Both the position numbers and the translations under genes were made by a program. Of a DNA stretch of 64,000 nt, positions 55,553 to 64,000 are shown piece after piece. The stretch's first letter is position 1. The number at the start of each line of letters is the position of its first letter. The stretch lies in the NCBI GenBank assembly GCA_036873135.1, contig JAPTYO010000017.1, positions 10,850,001 through 10,914,000 on the forward strand. The letters are read 5' to 3'. The notes under the pieces are model-generated. The model did no database searches. It was not told the origin of the DNA and saw only the letters and a list, made by a program, of their open reading frames with translations. Origin of the DNA: Clarkia xantiana subsp. parviflora (lineage: Eukaryota > Streptophyta > Magnoliopsida > Myrtales > Onagraceae).

Positions 55553-58047
55553 GTTATCCGATTTGTTCATTATCATTTGCCTCAGAGTTGCTTGATCCTA
55601 GGGATGTTGCGTAAGTCTTCTATTCGTTCCTCGCTGACCTCCTCATGTGCTGACAAGGAATTTGGTTTAGTTGCTAGCCATTTGCCTATATCTGATCTAG
55701 AGGATGTGTCAGATTCCGGGGTAGGTTTTAGGGGTGATGTTGAGTCTGATGCGTTTTCCGATACTGACCGTGTTTTATCCCCCGTGTGCTCTAGGAAACT
55801 TTCTTAAGCCTCGTTATTACCGTAAGGTTGTTGAGCTTGCTCATCTTGAGTTTGCTGACATGCCTTGTTATCCCCTTGATTTCTTTCCTGCAGTCTTTGG
55901 GCCTTGCTACCCCTCCTCCTGATGGCATGTCTTGTGTGTATCCTCTTCAGGTCAAATCTGGTATGCGGTTTCCGTATTGTAGTGCGTTACGGGATCTTTG
56001 TCGGCATTATGGGATATTTCCTCTTGATTTGGTTCCCGGCGCGCATCGTATGTGGGTTGGGTTCCGTGTGCTGTGTCTTAGGGAGTCATGGGTATATTCG
56101 CTTACGTTGTTTCGTTGTTTTTTTTCCGACTTAGGGGTCAGAGTTCTTCCGGGATGTATACATTTGTACATCGTTTTCCTGCTATGAATGCTGATGGTTT
56201 TTGTAAATTGGGGTTTAGTGATTTGGTTTGGAATGTTAAGTATAGATTCGTCTCTCGTAGTGACAGTTCTCGCAATGTGTGGGGGGCACAGTACTTCCTT
56301 GTGTCGTAAAGTCTGTAAGGATATTGCTCCTTATTTTTGTGACCTGTCCGCCTCTGATTGCGAGACTTTGAAAGTTATATGTCGTGGTCACAAGAGTCGA
56401 TCTTATCAAACTGTGAAGTATGCGGCTGAGGATGAGTTGGCTGATGCTGTGATTTGTGCTGCTTCCTCCTTGGTATGTTAATGATGCTCTATTTTCTTTT
56501 CATTGCTTTTCTTGTAGGTGGGTTCTTTGATCAAGCTGCTTCTTTACAGGAGCATGTGCCTGTTACTAGACTGTTTGCTGGGGGGAGGAAAACGACTACT
56601 TGCATCTCTCCTGGATCCTCTAAGGTTGCTCGTGGCAAACCTGCTACTCCCGGTACATGTTTTAGTTTGGCTTGTACTTTTTGTCGTTCTTTATATATTT
56701 ATTCTTCTAATGCGCTATGTTTTTATGTCGTTGTCAGCCGCGGGAAGAGGTGCGAACTCCTCTTGTCCTTCTTTGAAGAAATCCGATTTCGAGATTAGGC
56801 CATCGGATGCTCCTCCTCGCAAGAGGAAAGGTGTGGATGGTGTTCGAGGTCTTCCTGTGCCTTCTTGCCATAAAGAGAAGGTAACCGAACCCTCGTGTGC
56901 TTCTGATAAGGATGAGGGGAAGGCCCCTATTTCTCACGATGTGGAGGGCGTTGTTGCCCAGGTGTTTGGGGTTGACGATGACGTCATTGAGAATTTCGGA
57001 CCTCCTTTGCCTGCTATTTCTTCAGGTATTATGCTGTAGTTGGTACTTATTTTATGTGATTGTCTATACGTCGTGCTTCGGTCTGAATCTTTATGTATCA
57101 TAGGGTTGGGAAGTATCCCTCCGTTGACTGTTGATGAGGTTGTTCGACCCTTCGAGGGTGATGTTACTGGGATCGCGTGGCATCCGATGTCTTCTACCCG
57201 CGACTTTCACTTCCCCAAGGATTGTTCCTTAGTGACGCCCGAGGTTGGTGTTAGGGTGCTTAACGCCATGGTTCCCCCTGCTTGTCGTTTGTCCATGCCT
57301 GCCAATACTACCGGCGTGCAGAGTGCGGTTCAGGGGATGTTATCCCACTTTGCTCCTGTAAGTTGGGCGGGTTTTGGGTTTCTCCTTTCTTCCGTGTTTA
57401 TTTTCTTGATACTCTACTTCTTGTTTTTCAGGTCATGTCCCATATGCTGAACCTGTCCTCTTTTGCTATTGATGTGTCCCGTGAGAGGGACGCTGCTCGT
57501 GCCAAAAAGAGTCAGCTGGAGGCAGAGTTGGTGGCATCTAAGGCCAATATCCGGTCTTTCTGAGTTAAGATTCAGGATCTGAAGCTTGCTGAAATGGAAA
57601 AGAAGAAAAAGATTTCTGAGCTTGAAGGGCGCTTTTCGCAAATGTTACAGAAGGAGGCCGACGAAGGCTGATTATGACAAGAAATTGGCTCTTGCGATTG
57701 AGGCGGCGGTTGTGAAGGCGAAGGCAGTTGCTGTTGCGGAGTATAAGGCTTCAGATGTGTTTGTAGCATATGCTCAGGAAGCGAATTCCGCGATGCTGAT
57801 TGCGTGTGGACATGAGATTGTGCGGAAGATTTATATGCATTGTCCTGATTTTCCTGTGTCCGAGTTGGGGGACCTTGAGAGCTTTGGGAAATTTTATGCC
57901 CCCCCGCTGACTGTTGATGATATGTTGATTGATGAGGAAGAAGAAGGTTCGGAGGCTTCGACTCCTTCTCACGGCAATGTTGGGGATTTGGTTTCCGGGG
58001 GATTGGGGGATGGAGGGGGTCCTCCTGCTGATGTTGTTGAACCTTGA
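55553..58047 (+). pseudogene. Spliced antisense gene of element 2 ('putative gypsy type transposon' protein)
   Basis: It runs opposite to gag. The domain near 55930-56130 encodes KSGMRFPYCSALRDLCRHYG, FPLDLVPGAHRMWVGFRVLC and SLTLFRCFF, matching the 'putative gypsy type transposon' family of plant Tat elements (fruitlet of a Ser/Ala-rich protein with coiled coil). Three introns fit well in phase: 56653-56737, 57026-57103 and 57358-57431, with GT-AG ends and T-rich acceptors. Two more are possible at 55721-55794 and 55822-55893, with an ATG at 55604. After the last intron comes a coiled coil (ERDAARAKKSQLEAELVASK) and an acidic, Gly-rich C-terminus ending GGGPPADVVEP. Breaks are a shift in a T8 run near 56115, a shift near 56308, an unresolved join near 56473-56517, a TGA at 57561 and a shift near 57667. 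The function of this family is unknown. Confidence 0.75.
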
Positions 58048-59564
58048 TGTTTTTATGTACTCGTATGAACTTCTTTATGTTTAAGTGTTGTGTGTACGTT
58101 GTCAGGTGTACTTCGAATATCTTTTGTTCCTTGTGTTTTGCAATGTACGCTGTGGGTTTGATTATTGAACCTTTGTCTCCTTGTTGTTGATTTGATGCGA
58201 GTGTCGGCTTGTTGCTGTTTTTCTTAGGGTACCTGTGCTGCTGTCTCCGTTTTTTGTGTTTAGGAGTGTTGTGTGTAGTTGTTGTTTTTAAGGTTGGAGT
58301 AATCCCGGAAGTCGTTACCTGCTGTTTTAATGAGACAGTGGTTTAAGTTGCCCCCGTTGTTTTTTGCGATGTGTGATGAATATTGAAGTTTTTTCTGGAC
58401 TTGCTATAACTTCGGGAGTTTATATTTTTTTGTTTCAATGATATGGCTATTATCGTGCCCACTCTTGGTATGGGCCAAGTCGTGTGTTTTGTGGAGATAC
58501 ATGTCGGCGTTGCTGAACTGTGCATAAATTTAGCGGACTTTGAATTTCCGTGTTGTTGCGTCCTATGTGAAATGTGGTGTAAGGATTTGTTGTTTGTGTT
58601 TTTAAACACACATTGCTGTACCGCTTATGGTTGGTACATGTTGTTAGCTTTTACTCCCCTCAAACACTCATTGCTATTCCGCTTGGGTTTAACACCTGTT
58701 GTTTGACTTTGTCCAAGTGTTGTGCTGGGTGAGGTCGTGTTTTATGACTTGCTGTTTTGTAAAAACTTTGTCTGGCTTATGTTCCAGTGCAAGTCTAATG
58801 TGTTAGCTGAGTTACTATTTTCTTTAGATTTGATTATACCTCTACCTGGTTCTTGATCCAGCGTAAGGTTTGTGCGCTAGCTGAGGTTAATCCAGTCTAC
58901 GCTTATAAGAGAACTCTATCTGGTTTATATTCCAGCATAGGGCCAACGATAGCTGATTTGTTCCAGTCTAGATTGTTTGTATGAACCTCTGCCTGGTTTA
59001 TGTTCCAGCGCAAACGCTAGAAGGTTGGACCTCCTCCTAGGGTTGTTATTGAACCTCTACCCGGTTTATGTTCCGGCGTAAAGGTCAAAAAAAGATGGTG
59101 GGAACTCCAGACTGATGATTGTGACCACTGTTAGGTACAAAGTCCAGAAACATGGTGAGCATTTTTTTATCGGTGGTTCCTTTATATGGATCTTGTTTTG
59201 TCGTTTTTGGTTTTACCGGTCGGCATATCTTTTTTGTATCTATTCATCCTATGTCTACTTTACAACATTTGTAACTGACATAACTATTTGACTCGATTTT
59301 GTTGGAGTCTTGATGCTTGTTTGTTGTTTCCATTTTCGTCTTTTGTACCTGTCTCATTCATGCAACAACATATTCATCATCATTAGAAAATGCTTGCATA
59401 GTGGGTTACATCGTAGAGAAATGCATCGAGAATAAACTTGGCTAAACTTCCCATGGGGAGTATCTTCTTGTCTATGACTAGTTTAAAATAAAACAGGATA
59501 GGTGACAAGTGCACATGAGCGTGCCCTTTGTCGGGTGATAAGTATTTTTCATGTGGAGGGCGCT
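58048..59564. other. Non-coding stretch of element 2 with degenerate repeats
   Basis: No gene was found. From about 58760 to 59080 a phrase of the form CCTCTACCTGGTTTATGTTCCAGCG recurs about five times at 60-80-bp spacing, each followed by a short variable part. Confidence 0.6.
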
Positions 59565-60280
59565 TCATGCCCTAAACCTGCTGAGAAAACCTTTGTAAAG
59601 CATTGTTGCGATCTCTAGCTTTATCACGAGGCAATCTTCTGTTTTGTGGCCCCAAGTTCCGTGGAACTTGCACCACTGGTCGATGTTGCGCTCGGCAAAT
59701 GCTCTTTCTGGGAAGGGTGGTTCGATGAAATGACGCAAATGTTCTCTGAACAGCTCCTCCACTCCGATGTTGAGTGGCGTGAAATCGAATGTTAGTGTAT
59801 AGCTTGGCCGCTCGGGTGCTTGTCTTGTCTCATCCTCACATTCAGTCTTTTCCATTTCAGCGCAGATCCCGTGTTCCGTATGATTGTGTTGTTTTAACTT
59901 ATCTTCCTCCCAAGTCATTGCATATTACAGTTTGTCCTTCAAATCTTGCATTGTCTGTGTCATCACTATGCCGTAGGCTCCTCCAAAGTATTTTCCTTTG
60001 TTAAATTTGAGGTTCCTGTAAAAGGCTCTGATTGCTTCTCCTGGTGTTGATTTTAAAGGGGCTGCATTTGTTGCAAACCTGTGGAAGTAATGTCGTATTG
60101 TTTCGCCCTTTCTTTGCACTATGTCGTCCATGTTCCTGAATCCCAGGGCTCTTGCTAAGTTGGTCCTTTGCTCTCGTCTTTCCTCCTGTGTTTCTTCATG
60201 AATTGGTACTGCTTTCTCCTTCTTTGTTTTACCTTCTCGTGTTGCCTTCATGTTTCTCCTGCTGATTGGTGCTCTTTTCT
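59565..60280 (-). pseudogene. Second gag-like module of element 2
   Basis: It lies downstream of the protease. It encodes RTNLARALGFRNMDDIVQRK, GETIRHYFHRFATNA, GEAIRAFYRNLKFNKGKY, a shift or gap, MTWEEDKL, and the knuckle WCKFHGTWGHKTEDC (C-X2-H-X4-H-X4-C). This is the C-terminal capsid plus knuckle of a second gag, different in sequence from the one at 60833-63057. Confidence 0.75.
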
Positions 60281-60285
60281 TTGGC

Positions 60286-60830
60286 CTAAAGCATAGCAAA
60301 CTTCTTAAGCGTAGTGAGCCTCCCATTAGCTTTCCTTGTCCTGTTTTGTGGTTCCTTTCTTTCGGCTTTCTTCTCCTCCTGGGATTCAATCATGTTGATT
60401 GTAGTGTGTCTCTGTGATCTTGGCCTCGTGGCATTTAAGTAGCATTTGCATGTCGTGGCTTGATCACCTAACACTTCTCCTACCCCGTGGGGAGTTGGAA
60501 ATTTCATCTTCTGGTGTACTGTTGAAGCCACGATCTCGTTGGGATTGATTGTTGTCCTTCCTAGGATTCCATTATAAGCTCCCAGTTCCTCAACTACAAT
60601 GAAGTTGACATTCACCCTGATTTGTGCCCAATCTGCCCCCATTGTGACTGGAGCACAATTGTTCCCAGTGGGTAGGTTGTTGCACCGGCAAAACTGACCA
60701 GTGGGAAGTTCACCTGCTTTAGGTCCTGCAATCTTCTTCCGAGTTGTTCGAGAACGCTGACATGGAGTAAGTCAGCTGAGCTGCCCCCATCCACTAGTAT
60801 TCTCTTCACATTGAAACCGTCCACCTCCAA
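60286..60830 (-). pseudogene. Aspartic protease of element 2
   Basis: The first frame (60612-60830) has RILVDGGSSADLLHVSVLEQ, the active-site segment with Asp-Gly-Gly-Ser as usual in Tat elements. After a frameshift near 60640 the second frame has YNGILGRTTINPNEIVAS, then KMKFPTPHGVGEVLGDQ, the flap/C-terminal block that closes this family of retropepsins. It would cleave the gag-pol polyprotein. The shift means this copy is inactive. Confidence 0.88.
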
Positions 60831-60832
60831 TG

Positions 60833-61450
60833 TTACGACAATGCATCATCGTGCGGATACACAATGTGTGTCATGTCCTTCTTTGAAAATTGGATGGCGC
60901 TATCCTCCTCCACCCTGGGTTGTTTGCCATAAAGGTCTAAACTTGGTTGTGAGGCATACACTTCTCTAGCGTTAGACCCTTCTCCTCCTGAAGCCGGGCC
61001 TCCATGTATCACATTGATTGTGCCTTTCTTGGTGGGAGGTGGGTATTCACCCAGTTTTTCCTTTCCTTTGTTTGATGTTGCTTGTGCTGGCTGGGGCTTT
61101 CTACCTCTTTTTCTGTGATCATCCACGAATTGTTTCAGGCCTCCTCTTTGTATGATATAATTTATGCTGGAGCGAAGATTATAGCAGTCTTTCGTCAGAT
61201 GCCCCCACACTGCATGGTTGTTACACCACTGGTCTTTCATTTTTCCCATGGGGTCTTCTCTGAATCTGCTTGGCGTCTTCCATATGTTCATTCTTTTCAT
61301 CTCCTGCAATATCACTGAGGGTGACGTATTTAGAGCGACCATCGTTGTTTGTTGTGTTGTTTGTTTAATAGCATCAATAGCTTGGGGCCGTTGTTGCTCC
61401 TTTTGATGGCTGGGGGTGTCCATTGTTGCTGTGCAGGTGCCTATTGCCAT
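60833..61450 (-). pseudogene. gag C-terminal (knuckle) part of element 2
   Basis: The frame encodes LQEMKRMNIWKTPSRFREDP, QWCNNHAVWGHLTKDC (CHHC knuckle), then LRSSINYIIQRGGLKQFVDD. A Lys/Pro-rich linker follows, then GTINVIHGGPASGG and ITFSKKD-like AIQFSKKDMTHIVYPHDDAL, which leads into the protease. Confidence 0.88.
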
Positions 61451-63057
61451 TGGGGTGGTTTGCTTCCATATGGCCTTTGCTGCCTACCCTGTCCCGCTGG
61501 GCCGCCGGTATTTGGCTGAACGGGTGCTTTTAGCTTTCTGTTGTGTCTGTCTCTTTCCAAGTCAATGTATTGTTTGACTCGTGATGCCAGCTCATCGGTT
61601 GTCTTAATCGGCTTTATAGCCAGTTTTTCTGCTAGGGCAGAGCTGTTTCTTCCTAAGTTCCTTATGAATGCTCTCACAATCTCCCTTTTTTTCCAACTCC
61701 TCATAAATGTCTACTATATTCTGATTGAAACGAGTGTAGTAGCTTGCTAATGTATCGTCATTTCCCTGACGAACATCATCCAACGATCCCGCGCTTTTCA
61801 TGAGTTTGCGCTCTCTGAGATATCTTTGCAATAATTTCTTCTTCAGATATTCCTAGGATGTTACTGAGTTCTTTGGGAGTCCGAAGAACCAGTGTGCCGC
61901 CGGACTTATTAACGTGTTTGAGAAAACCATTGCGATTACGTTTCCATCAGTTGTTCGACCTTGAAGTGCAGCCTCGTGCTGCTGAATGTGCTGCATAGGG
62001 TCTCCTTTCCCGTTGTATTTCTCTGGACGACCTGTTTTTAGTCCATCTGGAATATAACTGTGGATAATTTCCTGTGAAAAAGGATGAGACTTCTTATCAC
62101 TGAGGATGTGCAGAGATTTTCCATTTGCCTCAGCCATCATCCTTGTGATCATATCCTCGACGTTTACTTGTGTCAACACCTGCGGTGGTTGTTCCGGGGT
62201 AGCCTTCAGGTTCATGTTTGCTGGTGCTCCCTGTCTTTCATGGTGTTGCGGGTTGTTGAAATAGTGCTGGTGTGGGGGTGTTTCCTCTTGCCTTCTTCTT
62301 TCTCTTGGAGGTGGAAATCTTTCTTCATTACCTGCATGTGTTCTCTGTCCAGCCGGGGTTTGATAATAGCCGCCTATTGAGAGGTCGGGCTCTGGTGTCT
62401 GCCATGCCTGTTGTGGCGGTCTGTTTCTCTGTTCCTGTTCCTGCGGGGGCCTATTCTCCACATTTTGGTATTCCTCTGGTCGGGGTGCAGGACTGTTTCC
62501 TCCTCTCATTTCCTGCTCGCCTTCGTGAGACGCGTGTCTTCTTTCGTGATCATAGGTTGTCCTTGCTGGAGGAGCTCCTAGTGAGCGTGTTGCGAACGAT
62601 GGTCCCTCGTATGCATATCTGTTGTGGGGTGGTATGTCATAAGACGGGGCTCCATATGACTGTCCAGCAAAAGGCATTCCGTATTGGGGGAAGCCATGTC
62701 GTAATCCGTTTGACGACATTCCGTATAGGAAACTTTGTGAAAGGCTATGACGCTGTCTTCTTCCTTCTCCTCCCAAGTGCTTTCTACTGTGTGATGTAGA
62801 TGATGCTGACGATGCATCTACCGGTAGAACTGGACCTTCTTGGTTATTCTGTCGCTGTGTTGCAGCTAGGATGTTTCCCTCTGGGGGATCTACCTGTTGT
62901 TGTGGTTTTTCATGTCTTTCTCTTGCCACTTGCGCATGTGGGCGTTCCTTCTGACCTGTAGGTAGTGGTGGTGTTCTTCCTCCAGGTGCTGGATGTTCCC
63001 TTGGTGGTGGTTCTTCCCTTGATTGTTCGCTCCTCGTTACCACACTTCCTGTGATCG
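61441..63057 (-). pseudogene. gag N-terminal and capsid part of element 2
   Basis: The first frame starts close to the primer-binding site without an ATG; VVTRSEQSREE may have lost its start by ATG to GTG. It is Pro/Gln/Arg-rich for about 280 residues, then has SYIPDGLKTGRPEKYNGKGD and SPAAHWFFGLPKNS (capsid). A TAG at about 61853 is followed by YLRERKLMKSAGSLDDVRQG, then a shift in an A7 run near 61685, and EIVRAFIRNLGRNS. These are standard retrotransposon gag blocks of this lineage. Confidence 0.85.
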
Positions 63058-63080
63058 CCAGGCTGTTTGTTCGTGTCAAA

Positions 63081-63093
63081 CAGACGGCACCAC
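63081..63093 (-). other. Primer-binding site of element 2
   Basis: On the minus strand GTGGTGCCGTCTG follows the LTR end. The TGG...CCGTC pattern is close to that of element 1. Confidence 0.65.
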
Positions 63094-63792
63094 TGTTAGG
63101 ACACCCTTCCAATCGGTTCGGTTTCGCGTGAACCAATCGGTCGGTACCCGACAGAAATGTGTTGATCCGACTGGACCTATATAGTTGTTTCTCTAGTGAT
63201 ACGATCCTTAGCTCCGATGTCCACTGTTCTCCTCCATGATCTTATGGAAATGTCTTGTTGAATGTTCGTCCCTTAACTTCGAGCTTGAATCCTTTTCTTC
63301 GTACACTTGCAAAAGGGACTACCGAGCAACCGGAGGGGGGGGGGGTGCTCGGTGAGCCCACTCCGATGCCTAAATGAAAACTTGCTAGAGAGAGAAAATG
63401 TCTAGAGATAAGCTAGAGAAAATTCAACTTGCAACCTTGTAAAAATGAATGGCAAAAGGCTCTATTTATAGACCTCTTGGTAATTAGTTTGCTAATCGTG
63501 ACCGTTAATCAAGTATTAATTAAAGTAAAGCGGAATTAGGCCTCGCTAAACATTGGAGTGATCGATGATATCTTTTGGGATGGTTCCCCCGGGCAAAAAA
63601 TTGTTCGGTTAGGGGCCTCCCTAACCGAACTTGTTCTTTTTTTGCCGGGCGAATTTTCTTTCGCCCGGTCTTTTGTTGGTGTGCTTTTTTTTTTTTAGTT
63701 CCGGTTTTCCGAGTTGCGGTTTGGAACCGTGTTTGGGTCCGTGCGGTGATTAAGTCGGGTCAAAGAGGGTCCAGGTGGGTGTATATCCATCA
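63094..63792 (-). repeat. 5' LTR of element 2, 699 bp
   Basis: In plus orientation it runs TGTTAGGACACCC to GGGTGTATATCCATCA. The last nine bases equal those of the LTR of element 1. TATA is rc of TCTATTTATAG near 63461-63471. The CT-rich R region and pseudoknot are present, though the U5 part differs strongly from element 1. Confidence 0.8.
63321..63365 (-). ncRNA. Predicted RNA pseudoknot in LTR of element 2
   Basis: On the minus strand ACCGAGCA (63353-63346) pairs perfectly with TGCTCGGT (63328-63321). CGGAGTGGG (63365-63357) pairs at 8 of 9 positions with CCCCCTCCG (63339-63331) in the loop. Confidence 0.5.
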
Positions 63793-64000
63793 GTTTCCAT
63801 TATCATTAACCATGTCATTCACTTGAGCTGCTGTTCAAATCTCCCACTCGTAGTAAGTGGGATCTAATCATCAATGTGATCCTGCTCCTAGTTCAATCAG
63901 TACTTCGTCTGTTTTAATCTCTCCAAGCGTCGAAAATTCGTCCTCAAGAAAAGTTACGTCTCTGGATTTATGTTCGACTACACCACCACTTTCTCGAGCT
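63793..64000 (-). mobile_element. Copia fragment flanking element 2
   Basis: The minus-strand reading VEHKSRDVTFLEDEFSTLGE is the familiar post-integrase phrase of Ty1/copia polyproteins. It matches the decayed copy at about 43640-43860. Confidence 0.7.

Larger units (their letters stand above)
54686..63792 (-). mobile_element. Element 2: Tat-like retrotransposon, left end missing
   Basis: On the minus strand the order is 5' LTR (63094-63792), primer-binding site, gag, protease, a second gag-like module, non-coding DNA, a gene on the opposite strand, and a tandem array that is cut by the copia LTR. No RT, RNase H or integrase was found. The 3' LTR is not in the window. Right-flanking DNA is copia, so it inserted into a copia element. 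Confidence 0.75.

Overview
This window is nuclear DNA of a flowering plant, very probably a eudicot. The support is AT-rich spacer with many (AT)n runs, genes with short GT-AG introns, and dense plant transposons: Ty3/gypsy elements of the Tat/Ogre type, Ty1/copia, an L1-type LINE, hAT, PIF/Harbinger-like and Helitron-like pieces. Only two well-recognised host genes are present, both on the minus strand. One is an R2R3-MYB transcription factor (12537-13747, three exons, 323 aa). The other is the chloroplast protein THF1/Psb29 (18878-21096, five exons, 289 aa). A single-exon hypothetical membrane protein (5607-6122, minus) is a weaker candidate.

Layout. 1-3628 is the 3' end of a plus-strand Tat-like element (called A here) with a 63-bp-type tandem array, a polypurine tract and a 3' LTR. 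3629-4612 is a piece of an Ogre-type LTR. 4613-21404 is the gene-bearing part. From 21405 the window is almost solid nested transposons. Two hAT-like elements have perfect 8-bp duplications (21405-22237 and 22275-23141). The second landed across the very tip of a PIF/Harbinger-like element (23146-32648, TTA duplication). That element in turn holds a complete 8.1-kb LTR retrotransposon (element 1, 24448-32550, duplication GGGAC, minus strand). A second PIF-like copy (32652-34896) holds a Helitron-like end and a third hAT element. A third PIF-like copy (from 34900) holds a LINE, which itself holds a solo copia LTR.

39115-45439 is copia debris, including inward-facing LTRs and a decayed gag-RT-RNase H on the minus strand. 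45440 to about 53690 is an Ogre-type element (B) with a 1.5-kb LTR, a broken gag, no pol and three minisatellite arrays. 54084-54685 is another copia LTR. 54686-63792 is a second Tat-like element (element 2, minus) with a gag-protease region, a second gag-like module, and a spliced plus-strand antisense gene carrying a 'putative gypsy type transposon' domain. 63793-64000 is copia again.

No reverse transcriptase or integrase is visible in element 1, element 2 or B, so all three look non-autonomous, or deleted copies dependent on relatives elsewhere. The most interesting signal is an RNA pseudoknot that can be drawn in the LTRs of A, element 1 and element 2. Its inner stem differs in sequence in each element but still pairs. 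Next in interest are tandem arrays at the same distance from the 3' LTR in A and element 1, with a related array in element 2, and the intron-bearing antisense gene of element 2.
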